Positions 9,401 to 16,846 of a DNA stretch of 51,479 bases are shown in pieces; the first letter of the stretch is position 1; the number at the start of each line of letters is the position of its first letter. The notes under the pieces were generated by a model. That model had not been told where the DNA came from and ran no database searches. It worked only from the letters and a program-made list of their open reading frames with translations. The stretch covers positions 1 to 51,479 of the forward strand of contig CAKSUD010000003.1 of assembly GCA_934500865.1 (NCBI GenBank). Reading direction: 5' to 3'. Both the position numbers and the translations under genes were made by a program. Source of the DNA: an uncultured Clostridia bacterium (GTDB taxonomy: Bacteria > Bacillota > Clostridia > TANB77 > RGIG9151).

Positions 9401-10339
9401 GGAAGAATGATACGTAATTTTGTTGATGAGATTTTAAGAAATCAAAGCGATAGAATTGTGAAAGATGATGTGCCAACAGAAGAAATAAACAAGATAATTA
9501 TTTCTGATATGGGAATTAGCAAGGAAGATGAACCAAAAGAGTTTAATTATGAAGAAGAATTTGACAAAATTGTTGGGTTAGAAAGGGTAAAAGATTATAT
9601 TCGTGCCTTGGCTTCAAGAATTAAGATAATGCAGGAAAGAAAAAAAGCGGGACTTATGACGAATAATACTCAGACTCTTCACATGGTGTTTACAGGTAAC
9701 CCAGGGACCGGTAAAACTATGATGGCAAGAACTGTTGCAAGTTTATTGTATGGCCTTGGAATAATTTCTGAGAATAAAGTGATTGAAACAGATAGAGCCG
9801 GCATGGTTGCCGGGTATGTTGGACAAACGGCAATTAAAACTACAGAGAAAGTTAAAGAGGCTTTTGGTGGTGTGTTATTTATTGATGAGGCATATACATT
9901 ATCGCAAGGTGGAGCAAATGATTTCGGCAAAGAGGCAATAGACACTTTGTTAAAATTGATGGATGATAATAGAGATAAGTTGGTTGTAATTCTTGCTGGG
10001 TATACTGAGGAGATGATGGGATTTTTGAATGTAAATCCAGGACTTAGCTCAAGATTTCCTAATGTTATTGAATTTGAGGATTATAATTTGGATGAGCTTG
10101 TTGAAATTGGAATTAAGATGTTTGAGGGTAATGGATATAAAATTTCGGATGGTGCAATAGATAAATTAATCGAGGTACTTGATAATGCACGTGGAAATTA
10201 TAAATTTGGAAATGGCAGATATGTAAGAAATGTATTTGAGAGGGCAATTAATAACCAAGCTGTTAGGATTGCCAATAATAATATATTTACAAAGGAGATA
10301 TTAGTTAATATAGAAGCTGAAGACATAGAACAGGTATAA
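6458..10339 (+). CDS. Zinc-ribbon protein with three CbbX/SpoVK-type AAA+ ATPase domains
   Basis: A 1293-residue protein. The N-terminus has a zinc ribbon (CPYC...CPFC, residues 7-27), followed by a helical region (about 45-185) that could be TerB-like, and an alpha/beta region (about 215-450) without a P-loop. Three AAA+ domains of the CbbX/CfqX/SpoVK class follow, with Walker A GNPGTGKT at 540, 808 and 1080 (period about 270). Each has Walker B GGVLFIDEAY, then VVILAGY and the SRFP sensor/arginine-finger segment. The RBS AGGAGG precedes ATG 6458. The 68-base gap to the VirB4-like gene has no clear terminator, so the two may share a transcript. The role is unknown. Relatives include SpoVK, Rubisco activase CbbX and EccA of type VII secretion. 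Confidence 0.85.
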   Translation: MPKSVNCPYCGRSMEFEKNCGTLLCPFCQSEFRMRNNKVYRSEEIAPEMLCYIVTVFGNIAQYDLENNEKYDKFVNDFIKSEKLTKAQYKDILNLYNQEKKGFLGIHKNTYKECITSLKRLLDMIYADKLMTEQEKTEDNLFCLFYSVASISGQVNEEQQKILDFYKDTFEYTKERLDSLFKPQATKEETKKIDIDDTFNRIMGKVINNFLGQTEFLTSLLVAFKRPFVIQSEPKFLKNTICIFTSESIFVSSMISDITNLMFEETLIQGKEEFFDLSLYNEDNNFGQFVADLYTKLNSSTEVIVFKNFKAGSSSVRKVISELIKKGSFVVPTNNENIVINSNNKYFVLISSGSVEDFIPFIGEDTFEKIIDVLKIEELSEEDIAKMIQSLVNTMVLKARAELSIPLTYDTSILEFLKNVYTKRTGLNGLNLWMDRNIYKPLTEFKLKRTAPIEDEVVLGVVENELVILVENNLIALQKFNHREKNRNVEEVKQKLNKIIGLDSVKEYVLKLEDTMTTRKLREEAGLKTASISMNMIFSGNPGTGKTTIARLVSEFLAALGILSKGQFVEVSRGDLVGEHVGETAKKTTEKVNSALGGVLFIDEAYALNRDKNDTFGLEAIDTLVKMMEDNKDNLVVILAGYTNEMHDFLKSNPGLKSRFPNFIEFPDYTPEEMYRIANEIAVSNQYVIDNSCIEPLITYFEGKNIKGRNDTGNGRLARNMVEKAILNQSKRISEEKETDYELLKLSDFELEEKEEFDLEAELNKVIGLENVKDFLRKQYNVLKAGQKRKEAGVLTDTSQALNMIYTGNPGTGKTTVARITANMLKEMGVLKGGQLIEADRSKLVAEYVGQTAIKTTEVFKDALGGVLFIDEAYALSTAGDNFGKEAIDTLVKLVEDYKGEIVVILAGYKKEMKEFLTANSGLESRFPILIDFPDYSAEELFDIFKLMVTSKGFVMDNETEIAAFEKVKSMHKNATASSGNGRMIRNFVDEILRNQSDRIVKDDVPTEEINKIIISDMGISKEDEPKEFNYEEEFDKIVGLERVKDYIRALASRIKIMQERKKAGLMTNNTQTLHMVFTGNPGTGKTMMARTVASLLYGLGIISENKVIETDRAGMVAGYVGQTAIKTTEKVKEAFGGVLFIDEAYTLSQGGANDFGKEAIDTLLKLMDDNRDKLVVILAGYTEEMMGFLNVNPGLSSRFPNVIEFEDYNLDELVEIGIKMFEGNGYKISDGAIDKLIEVLDNARGNYKFGNGRYVRNVFERAINNQAVRIANNNIFTKEILVNIEAEDIEQV

Positions 10340-10352
10340 TCAATAATTTCCA

Positions 10353-10381
10353 TTGACGTGAAAATTTGAAAATAGTAAGAT
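10353..10381 (+). promoter_or_regulatory. Candidate sigma-A promoter of the SLH gene
   Basis: TTGACG (10353-10358), a 17-base spacer, and TAAGAT (10376-10381), with the predicted start about 10 bases before AAGGATGTGG. Confidence 0.45.
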
Positions 10382-10401
10382 GAATTTAAGGATGTGGTCT
10401 G

Positions 10402-10944
10402 ATGAAAAAAATTATTTGCAGTATTTTAATTTGTATAATGTTATTTTCTTGCTCTTTTGCAGGAGTTATAGATGATTCGGCTGATGTTTTGGTTAAAATG
10501 GGATTTATAAAGGGGTATCCTGATGGAACATTACAACTTGAAAATAATATAACTAGAGCTGAGTTTTGTTCTATAATAGTAAGAATGGTAGGCAAGAACC
10601 AAGCCCCTGAAAGAAATAGATTTTCTGATATAAAAGAAAATCATTGGGCATATGGAGTTATAAATAGAGCTGCTGAATTAGGTTATTTAAAAGGATATGA
10701 GGATGGTACTTTTAGACCTTCCAATAATATTACTTATGCTGAATGTTGCTCAATACTCGTAAATTTACTTGGATATAGTGATGAAGTAGATGGGGTATGG
10801 CCTACTAATTTTATGAATAAAGCAGAGGAATTGAAGTTAAATGTTAATTTAGAAAATACTGAATCTTCTTATCTTATGACTAGGGGAGAAGTGAGTGTTA
10901 TGCTCGTAAATAGTATGAATGTTAAATTAAAAGGTGAAATATAA
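10402..10944 (+). CDS. Small secreted S-layer-homology (SLH) domain protein
   Basis: A 180-residue protein with a signal peptide (MKKIICSILICIMLFSCSFA) and then essentially three SLH repeats: KMGFIKGYPDGTLQLENNITR, AELGYLKGYEDGTFRPSNNIT (both about residues 30-115, each followed by the AE[FC]C[SI] segment) and a divergent third ending in LMTRGEVSVMLVNSM. SLH triplets bind pyruvylated secondary wall polymers, so the protein probably sits on the cell surface. There is no other domain, so it may act as an adaptor. The signal peptide has a weak lipobox-like LFSC. The gene overlaps the next by one base (TAATG). Confidence 0.8.
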   Translation: MKKIICSILICIMLFSCSFAGVIDDSADVLVKMGFIKGYPDGTLQLENNITRAEFCSIIVRMVGKNQAPERNRFSDIKENHWAYGVINRAAELGYLKGYEDGTFRPSNNITYAECCSILVNLLGYSDEVDGVWPTNFMNKAEELKLNVNLENTESSYLMTRGEVSVMLVNSMNVKLKGEI

Positions 10945-11375
10945 TGAATAAATCCGAGTTTGATGAAATACAAGCGAATTTAATAAAAAAATCTTTGGAA
11001 CAAAATGAAAGAGAAGTTATTGTGCCTCCTGAAAGAAGAAAAGGCGATGACGGAGTATTAAAGTTTATAAATTTAATGAGTTTTTGGCTATGGGGAGCTT
11101 TGTTTATTGTTCTTGCAATAATAACTAAAGCCGGACGAAGTGTTGCATATATCCAAGAGAACCAATTGCTTTGGCTTCCACTACGATTTTGGAGAGCTAA
11201 CTTATTAAAAATATCTTTAGTAGTTACAATTGTTTGCATGTGCGTATGTACAATGAGTATAATTTTGAATTTCGCAAGGCATAGAAGAAAAACTGATAGA
11301 ATAAAAAGAAATTTAATTGTATGTGAAGTTATTTCGTTTATTTTGGGAATTTTTCTTATTTTGAAACTTTATTAA
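10944..11375 (+). CDS. Three-helix membrane protein of unknown function
   Basis: A 143-residue protein not recognised as a family member. The N-terminal 40 residues are charged and probably cytoplasmic. Hydrophobic segments lie near 47-62, 88-109 and 126-142, with a basic loop (RHRRKTDRIKR) between the last two. Its start overlaps the SLH gene stop by one base, so the two are translationally coupled, and a link with the SLH protein at the membrane or wall is the only functional hint. No terminator is seen before the hydrogenase leader. Confidence 0.55.
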   Translation: MNKSEFDEIQANLIKKSLEQNEREVIVPPERRKGDDGVLKFINLMSFWLWGALFIVLAIITKAGRSVAYIQENQLLWLPLRFWRANLLKISLVVTIVCMCVCTMSIILNFARHRRKTDRIKRNLIVCEVISFILGIFLILKLY

Positions 11376-11393
11376 TTATAATTAGATAAGGAC

Positions 11394-11423
11394 TTGAAAA
11401 ATACCTATTAGATATAGTAATAT
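11394..11423 (+). promoter_or_regulatory. Promoter of the hydrogenase maturation operon
   Basis: TTGAAA (11394-11399), an 18-base spacer, and TAATAT (11418-11423); a TATAAT overlaps at 11421. Transcription would start about 11430, giving a leader of roughly 130 bases. Confidence 0.5.
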
Positions 11424-11429
11424 AATCGT

Positions 11430-11526
11430 ATCCGACATAAAGATTTTTATCTGAGTTGAAGGACGGTTACTTATATTTGGATTTTGTTTTGGTAAAGCCG
11501 TACCTTTGTTTGGGTATGGCTTTTTT
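11430..11526 (+). promoter_or_regulatory. Leader with mutually exclusive terminator and antiterminator (candidate riboswitch or attenuator)
   Basis: A terminator stem AAGCCGTACC (11495-11504) / GGTATGGCTT (11513-11522) plus T6 stands 32 bases before the first maturation gene. Its left arm can instead pair upstream: CGGTTAC (11464-11470) with GTAA and CCG of 11492-11500, leaving a two-base bulge. Further upstream, ATCC near 11436 can pair with GGAT near 11479, and ATAAA with TTTAT around 11442-11455. I do not recognise a known riboswitch class or a T-box. The two alternative folds are visible, but any ligand is unknown. Confidence 0.5.
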
Positions 11527-11558
11527 GTCGCTAAAGTTAAAAATAAGGAGGAATGCAT

Positions 11559-11816
11559 GTGGAAAAAAGAGTTGCAGTCATGGGTATTATAGTAGAAAAC
11601 AAAGAAACAGTAGAAAGTTTAAATGCACTTTTGCATAATTATGCAAAATATATTATCGGGAGAATGGGGATTCCGTATAGAGAAAAAAACATAAATATAA
11701 TAAGTATAGCAATTGATGCTCCACAAGATGAAATTTCTGCATTATCCGGAAAAATCGGAAAGCTTTCTGGAATTAGTGTAAAAACTGCATATTCAAATGT
11801 AATTTCAAATGAATGA
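11559..11816 (+). CDS. TM1266-family iron-only hydrogenase system putative regulator
   Basis: An 85-residue protein (MEKRVAVMGIIVENKE..., GKIGKLSGISVKTAYSNV) of the small ferredoxin-like/ACT-like family that accompanies hydE, hydG and hydF in Clostridia and Thermotoga. By fold it resembles NikR/ACT regulatory domains without a DNA-binding part, and its role is a prediction in the family. The start is GTG 11559, with AAGGAGG 7 bases upstream. The in-frame ATG at 11553 is only one base from that site and is less likely. It overlaps hydE by 8 bases. Confidence 0.8.
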   Translation: MEKRVAVMGIIVENKETVESLNALLHNYAKYIIGRMGIPYREKNINIISIAIDAPQDEISALSGKIGKLSGISVKTAYSNVISNE

Positions 11817-12867
11817 TAATATAAAATATTTAATAGATTTACTTTATGAAAATAATTCTTTAAAGCTTTCCGAATACGAAAATTTAGTTAAAGGATATTC
11901 TGCAGTTACGGCAGAATATGTGGCACAAAAGGCTGATTCTGTAAGAAAATCGATTTATGGAAATAAGGTTTATATAAGAGGATTAATTGAGATAAGTAAT
12001 ATTTGTAAAAATAATTGCTTATATTGCGGTATTCGTAAGGGCAATAAATTGTGTTCCCGATATAGATTAAGCAAAGAAGAAATCTTGGATTGTTGTGATG
12101 TAGGGTATAACCTAGGTTTTCGTACATTTGTTATGCAAGGTGGGGAGGATCTCTACTATACGGATGAAGTTATGTGTAAGATAATAAGAGAAATTAAACT
12201 AAGATATGATGATTGCGCCATTACCCTTTCTTTAGGTGAGAGGAGCTACGAAAGTTATAAAAATATGTTTGAGGCTGGTGCAGATAGATATTTGCTTAGA
12301 CATGAGACTGCTGATCCTGAACATTATGGTAGACTACATCCAAGCGAGATGTCTTTTCAAAATAGAATGAAATGTCTTAGAGAATTAAGAGAAATTGGTT
12401 ATCAAGTTGGGTGTGGATTTATGGTAGGTTCTCCTTATCAAACATCATTAACAATTGCAAAAGACTTGAAATTTATAGAAGAGTTTAAACCGGATATGTG
12501 TGGGATAGGACCATTTATACCACATAATGCTACACCTTTTAAATATGAGAAACCAGGTGATGTTAGGTTTACTTGTTTCCTTTTATCGATAATTAGACTT
12601 ATACATCCTAATATATTGCTACCGGCTACAACTGCACTTGGAACACTTTCTAAGAATGGGAGAGAGAAGGGAATATTGGCTGGTGGAAATGTTGTTATGC
12701 CCAACCTTTCACCTATGTCTGTAAGAGGAAAATATGAGCTTTATAATAATAAAGCTTATACAAATTTAGAATCTGCGCAATGTAAGCGTGAGTTGGTAAA
12801 AGAAATGGAGAAAATAGGATATAGAATTGTAGTAGATCGAGGCGATATAGCAAACATTTCCTGCTAA
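11809..12867 (+). CDS. hydE: [FeFe]-hydrogenase H-cluster maturase HydE
   Basis: A radical SAM enzyme (352 aa) needed to build the 2Fe subcluster of the [FeFe]-hydrogenase H-cluster. The SAM-cluster motif CKNNCLYC (CX3CX2C) is at residues 66-73, followed by the BioB-like FVMQGGED strand, ETADPEHYGRLHP and GVGxGPFIPH-like CGIGPFIPH segments that are diagnostic of HydE. A (beta/alpha)8 barrel of full length is implied. It starts inside the regulator gene (8-base overlap) with no clear Shine-Dalgarno, so translation is probably coupled. It is directly followed by hydG and hydF. Confidence 0.95.
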   Translation: MNDNIKYLIDLLYENNSLKLSEYENLVKGYSAVTAEYVAQKADSVRKSIYGNKVYIRGLIEISNICKNNCLYCGIRKGNKLCSRYRLSKEEILDCCDVGYNLGFRTFVMQGGEDLYYTDEVMCKIIREIKLRYDDCAITLSLGERSYESYKNMFEAGADRYLLRHETADPEHYGRLHPSEMSFQNRMKCLRELREIGYQVGCGFMVGSPYQTSLTIAKDLKFIEEFKPDMCGIGPFIPHNATPFKYEKPGDVRFTCFLLSIIRLIHPNILLPATTALGTLSKNGREKGILAGGNVVMPNLSPMSVRGKYELYNNKAYTNLESAQCKRELVKEMEKIGYRIVVDRGDIANISC

Positions 12868-12894
12868 AAAGTGAAAAAAGAAAGGGGTTTTAAA

Positions 12895-14343
12895 ATGGCT
12901 AGTTATAATCCAAAATCATTAAAGGCGGAAGAATTCATTAATGATGCTGAAATTAATGAAACTATCGAATATGCAGAAAAAAACAAAAATAATTTGGAAC
13001 TTATTAATAAAATTTTAGAAAAAGCACGTCCCAAAATAAATGGAAAAAATGTTAGATGTGAGGGGCTTACACATAAAGAGGCAGCTGTTTTACTTTGCTG
13101 TGAAATACCGGAAAAAGTTGAGGAGATGTACCGTATTGCAGAAGAAATAAAATTAGCTTTTTATGGGAATCGTATTGTAATGTTTGCACCGTTATACTTA
13201 TCTAATTACTGCGTAAATGGGTGTGTATATTGTCCATATCATTTAAAAAATAAACATATAGCAAGGAAAAAATTAACCCAAGATGAAATAAGGAATGAAG
13301 TTATTGCGTTACAAGATATGGGACACAAGAGATTAGCTATAGAGGCGGGTGAAGATCCGGTAAATAATCCTATTGAATATATATTGGAGAGCATAAAAAC
13401 TATATATAGTATAAATCATAAAAATGGTGCTATACGTAGGGTAAATGTAAACATTGCTGCTACTACAGTAGAAAATTATAGAAAGTTGAAAAATGCCGGT
13501 ATAGGCACATACATTCTGTTCCAAGAGACGTATCACAAGAATAGTTATTTGGAACTTCATCCAACTGGACCAAAACATGATTATGATTATCATACAGAAG
13601 CTATGGATAGAGCTATGGAGGGTGGAATTGATGATGTTGGGCTAGGTGTATTATTCGGATTGGAAAAATATAAATACGAATTTGTTGGATTGATTATGCA
13701 TGCAGAACATTTAGAGGCAGTGCATGGTGTTGGGCCACATACGATAAGTGTTCCAAGAATAAAACATGCCGATGATATTGACCCAAATGCTTTTGACAAT
13801 TCAATTCCTGATGATGTTTTTGCTAAAATTACAGCGTGTATAAGAATAGCAGTTCCGTATACAGGAATTATAATTTCAACTAGAGAATCTGAATTGGTTC
13901 GCGGAAAACTTTTGAAGCTTGGAGTTTCACAAATAAGTGGAGCATCGCGTACATCTGTGGGTGGATACACAAACGAGGAAAGAGTGCATGATACAGAACA
14001 ATTTGATGTTTCAGATCAGAGGACGTTGGATGAAGTTGTACGTTGGCTTATGGAAAACAATCATATTCCTTCGTTTTGCACGGCTTGTTACAGAGAGGGA
14101 CGAACAGGCGATAGATTTATGAGTTTATGTAAGAATGGACAAATATTAAATTGTTGTCACCCTAATGCATTGATGACATTAACAGAGTATTTAGTAGATT
14201 ATGCATCTCAAGAAACGAGAGAGATAGGATTTAAGATGATTGAAGAGGAACTAAAGAAAATACCTAATGAAAATGTTAGAAATATTACAATGACTAATAT
14301 TGAAAAAATTAAGATATCAAGTGATAGAGATTTTCATTTCTAG
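12895..14343 (+). CDS. hydG: [FeFe]-hydrogenase H-cluster maturase HydG (tyrosine lyase)
   Basis: A radical SAM enzyme that cleaves tyrosine to p-cresol and dehydroglycine and delivers CO and CN ligands as an Fe(CO)2CN unit for the H-cluster. The N-terminal SAM cluster CVNGCVYC is at residues 106-113, and the C-terminal auxiliary cluster CTACYREGRTGDRF...CKNG near 390-415 is the feature that separates HydG from ThiH. ATG 12895 follows AAAGGGG by 7 bases and gives 482 residues; the in-frame GTG 12871 lacks a site. The enzyme looks intact. Genes hydE and hydF flank it. Confidence 0.95.
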   Translation: MASYNPKSLKAEEFINDAEINETIEYAEKNKNNLELINKILEKARPKINGKNVRCEGLTHKEAAVLLCCEIPEKVEEMYRIAEEIKLAFYGNRIVMFAPLYLSNYCVNGCVYCPYHLKNKHIARKKLTQDEIRNEVIALQDMGHKRLAIEAGEDPVNNPIEYILESIKTIYSINHKNGAIRRVNVNIAATTVENYRKLKNAGIGTYILFQETYHKNSYLELHPTGPKHDYDYHTEAMDRAMEGGIDDVGLGVLFGLEKYKYEFVGLIMHAEHLEAVHGVGPHTISVPRIKHADDIDPNAFDNSIPDDVFAKITACIRIAVPYTGIIISTRESELVRGKLLKLGVSQISGASRTSVGGYTNEERVHDTEQFDVSDQRTLDEVVRWLMENNHIPSFCTACYREGRTGDRFMSLCKNGQILNCCHPNALMTLTEYLVDYASQETREIGFKMIEEELKKIPNENVRNITMTNIEKIKISSDRDFHF

Positions 14344-14356
14344 GAAGGAGAAAGAT

Positions 14357-15541
14357 ATGGGGTTAAACGATTTAGTTTCAGCAGAACGTTTGCATATTGG
14401 TTTTTTTGGCTTGCGAAATGCAGGTAAGTCAAGTGTAGTTAATGCAATAACAAATCAGAATATAGCAGTTGTTTCAAATATTCCAGGAACGACTACGGAT
14501 CCGGTTAAGAAAACCATGGAAATATTACCCATAGGACCTGTTGTAATTATAGATACACCCGGAATAGATGATGAAGGGTATTTAGGTGAGATGCGTGTTA
14601 AGAAAACGAGGCAAGTACTAGCTAGTGTGGATGTTGCAGTATTGGTTGTCGATATAAATTTAGGGCTAGGAAAGCTTGATAAAGAATTGATTTCAGAATT
14701 TATATCTAGAAATATTCCCTATATAGTGGTGTATAATAAATGTGATACTCTTAAGACTGAGATGGATACGGATGAGAATAGTATTTATATTAGTGCATTG
14801 ACTGGCGAAAATATAAATGACTTGAGAATACGGATATCTAAAATGAAAAAGAGTGAGGATAAGGGAAAGAATATAGTATTTGATTTAATGAATAAAGATG
14901 ATATTGCAATTTTGGTTACACCTATTGATTCGTCTGCTCCAAAGGGAAGACTTATTCTACCACAACAAATGGTAATAAGAGAGATAGTTGAAAATGGTGG
15001 AATTGCAATTGTGTGTCAATGTTATGAATTGGAAAATGTGTTACAGTCAATGAGTAGGAAGCCACGGATTGTTATTACTGATTCACAAGCCTTTGAAGAA
15101 GTGTCTGAAATCGTACCAAATGACATCGCTCTTACATCATTTTCAATACTGTTTGCTAGATATAAGGCGGATCTAGAAGAATTTGTAGCAGGAGCTAAGC
15201 ATCTTGAATTATTAAATGATGGGGATAAAATATTGATTTCTGAGGGATGTACACATCATAGACAGTGTGAAGATATAGGCACGGTAAAAATTCCAAAGTG
15301 GGTTAGTAATTATACAAGTAAAAAATTGATATTTGATTTCTCTTCCGGAAATGATTTCCCTGAAGATGTGTCGAAATATGCTTTAATTATACATTGTGGA
15401 GGGTGTATGTTAAATAGAAAAGAAGTTGGGCATAGAGTAAAAATGGCGCAAGAGAATTCTGTGCCTGTAACAAATTATGGTGTTATTATTGCTTATATGA
15501 AAGGAATTCTCGGTAGGAGTGTTGCAATGTTTAAAAAATAG
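14357..15541 (+). CDS. hydF: [FeFe]-hydrogenase maturation GTPase/scaffold HydF
   Basis: A GTPase and iron-sulfur scaffold on which the 2Fe subcluster is assembled before transfer to apo-HydA. G1 GLRNAGKS is at 18-25, G3 is DTPGID, G4 is NKCD and G5 is SALTG. The C-terminal cluster ligands CTHHRQC and HCGGC fit the CxH...HCxxC HydF pattern. ATG 14357 with GGAAGGAG gives 394 residues; upstream codons in the same frame overlap hydG. It closes the operon and is followed by a hairpin. No hydA is in the window. Confidence 0.95.
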   Translation: MGLNDLVSAERLHIGFFGLRNAGKSSVVNAITNQNIAVVSNIPGTTTDPVKKTMEILPIGPVVIIDTPGIDDEGYLGEMRVKKTRQVLASVDVAVLVVDINLGLGKLDKELISEFISRNIPYIVVYNKCDTLKTEMDTDENSIYISALTGENINDLRIRISKMKKSEDKGKNIVFDLMNKDDIAILVTPIDSSAPKGRLILPQQMVIREIVENGGIAIVCQCYELENVLQSMSRKPRIVITDSQAFEEVSEIVPNDIALTSFSILFARYKADLEEFVAGAKHLELLNDGDKILISEGCTHHRQCEDIGTVKIPKWVSNYTSKKLIFDFSSGNDFPEDVSKYALIIHCGGCMLNRKEVGHRVKMAQENSVPVTNYGVIIAYMKGILGRSVAMFKK

Positions 15542-15542
15542 A

Positions 15543-15568
15543 GGTATACCTTTGGTATACCCCTATTT
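15543..15568 (+). terminator. Terminator of the hyd operon
   Basis: GGTATACC (15543-15550) pairs with GGTATACC (15554-15561) around TTT and runs into CCTATTTTT. The T tract is short and imperfect. Confidence 0.55.
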
Positions 15569-15576
15569 TTAATGTG

Positions 15577-15819
15577 TTAATTTAAAAACTTTTGTTTTGT
15601 ACTGTCTATTTTGTTTTGGGCTACTGTTTCAGTTTTGTACCAACCTTTTTCACTCATAAGGTTATAAATTTTGTTTTGAATATCAAGAGTCTCATTTAAG
15701 GCGTCTTTAAATGCGGAATGTACTTCGGCTGTAGAAGATTCAACTGCCCCATGCATATATAGGTCTGAAACTCCTTTGATTACTAATAATTGCTCTTCAA
15801 TTAAATTTCTGTCTTCCAT
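15577..15819 (-). CDS. CotF-like spore coat protein
   Basis: An 80-residue, mostly helical protein (LIEEQLLVIKGVSDLYMHGAVESS...FKDALNETLDIQNKIYNLMSEKGWYKTE) with the pattern of the CotF-type coat domain: two helices, a polar turn and the C-terminal 'M-x-x-K-G-W/Y-Y' signature. Such proteins are mother-cell-made parts of the endospore coat. The RBS AGGAGG precedes ATG 15819 and overlaps the stop of the upstream partner gene, so the pair forms an operon. Confidence 0.75.
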   Translation of the reverse strand: MEDRNLIEEQLLVIKGVSDLYMHGAVESSTAEVHSAFKDALNETLDIQNKIYNLMSEKGWYKTETVAQNKIDSTKQKFLN

Positions 15820-15829
15820 AGTAAACCTC

Positions 15830-16003
15830 CTATAATAAGTTTAAAAATTTGTTATACAACTCGTTATGCTTTGTTTGTAGTTGTTCCATGTAATTTGAAA
15901 GTGCTGGGTCTTGAAGTTGGGCTGAAGCTTTTTGACTGCTTGTTTCCATAAATTTTTCATGACCTAATGCGTCTTCAACATATAAAAGTTCTTTATCTGT
16001 CAT
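15830..16003 (-). CDS. Small CotF-operon partner, probable spore coat protein
   Basis: A 57-residue protein beginning MTDKELLYVEDALGHEKFM, a helical pair resembling the N-terminal half of CotF-type coat proteins; short ORFs of this kind usually precede a CotF-like gene in Clostridia. The start is ATG 16003, 8 bases after AGAGG; a GTG at 16012 overlaps that site. Its TAG stop lies in the ribosome site of the next gene, so expression is coupled. Confidence 0.65.
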   Translation of the reverse strand: MTDKELLYVEDALGHEKFMETSSQKASAQLQDPALSNYMEQLQTKHNELYNKFLNLL

Positions 16004-16051
16004 TATTATCACCTCTTGGGAATATTATTTCCAAAAAAACTAAATATATAC

Positions 16052-16084
16052 AAAAAGGAGCTATAAAAAATTTTATAGCTCCTT
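16052..16084 (-). terminator. Terminator of the GT2-mgtC-murA-walJ operon
   Basis: A perfect 14-bp stem, AAGGAGCTATAAAA (16055-16068) / TTTTATAGCTCCTT (16071-16084), just past the walJ stop. On the minus strand it ends in TTTTTG. Confidence 0.85.
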
Positions 16085-16088
16085 AAAA

Positions 16089-16844
16089 TTATGGTTTTGC
16101 AACTTCTATTGAAATTCCGGATAAATCTACGTTATTTGTCAGTAGTCTACTTCTGACTGTTTCTAACGCTAATTCCGGCAAGTTATTTTCTTCACTCAAA
16201 TGTGCAAGAATAAATTTTTTTGTTCCTTTTTTTATCAAATACTCTACTGCTTCTGCGGATAAAGCATTTGATAAATGTCCGAAGGTACCTATTACTCTTT
16301 CTTTTAGAAAATAAGGATAATTCCCGGAACGAAGCATTGCTACGTCGTGGTTTGCTTCAAGTAATATAGAGTCACTTGCTTCAAAGTTATATAAAAGTTC
16401 AGGGGTTAAATGTCCCATATCAGTGGCAACAGTAACCTTATTCTTTCCACTAGTCATACTAAATCCGCATGGATCTATTGCATCGTGTGGAATGGAAAAA
16501 GGGTGAATACATATATCGTCTATATTAAATGTTTCCCCGACAGTAAATTCATGTTTTAGGGCGTCTGGTATTTCTAATGAAACTAGAGTTCCCCATGTTT
16601 TTTCACTTGCAAATACAGGAATGTTATATCTTTTTGAAAACACACGAATTCCTTTTATATGATCTGAATGCTCGTGTGTGATTAAAATAGCCTGAATTTC
16701 TTCAGGCTTTATATTATTTTTTTCTAAATTTTCTACAAGTCGTTTTGAACTAACACCTATATCAACCAAAATTTTGGTTGTATCTGAAAATACATAAGTG
16801 CAATTCCCTTTACTGCTACTAAAAAGGGAGTGTATATCAAGCAT
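16089..16844 (-). CDS. walJ: YycJ/WalJ-type metallo-beta-lactamase-fold hydrolase
   Basis: A 251-residue metallo-beta-lactamase-fold protein with the metal-binding HEHSDH motif (residues 57-62), further ligands VATDMGH and LEANHD, and a late HLSEEN. It matches WalJ/YycJ, a probable 5'-3' DNA exonuclease or phosphodiesterase that in Bacilli sits with the WalRK cell-wall regulators. Here it is instead the last gene of an envelope operon, starting 2 bases after murA with only a weak ribosome site, so translation is probably coupled to murA. WalR and WalK are absent nearby. Confidence 0.85.
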   Translation of the reverse strand: MLDIHSLFSSSKGNCTYVFSDTTKILVDIGVSSKRLVENLEKNNIKPEEIQAILITHEHSDHIKGIRVFSKRYNIPVFASEKTWGTLVSLEIPDALKHEFTVGETFNIDDICIHPFSIPHDAIDPCGFSMTSGKNKVTVATDMGHLTPELLYNFEASDSILLEANHDVAMLRSGNYPYFLKERVIGTFGHLSNALSAEAVEYLIKKGTKKFILAHLSEENNLPELALETVRSRLLTNNVDLSGISIEVAKP

Positions 16845-16846
16845 AA

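Noticed and set aside
3690..11375. Integrative conjugative element
   Set aside because: No integrase, relaxase, coupling protein, excisionase or direct repeats were found at either side; base composition resembles the host.
11456..11552. Short open frame in the hyd leader as a leader peptide gene
   Set aside because: It lacks a ribosome site and runs through the terminator stem; no run of regulatory codons is present.
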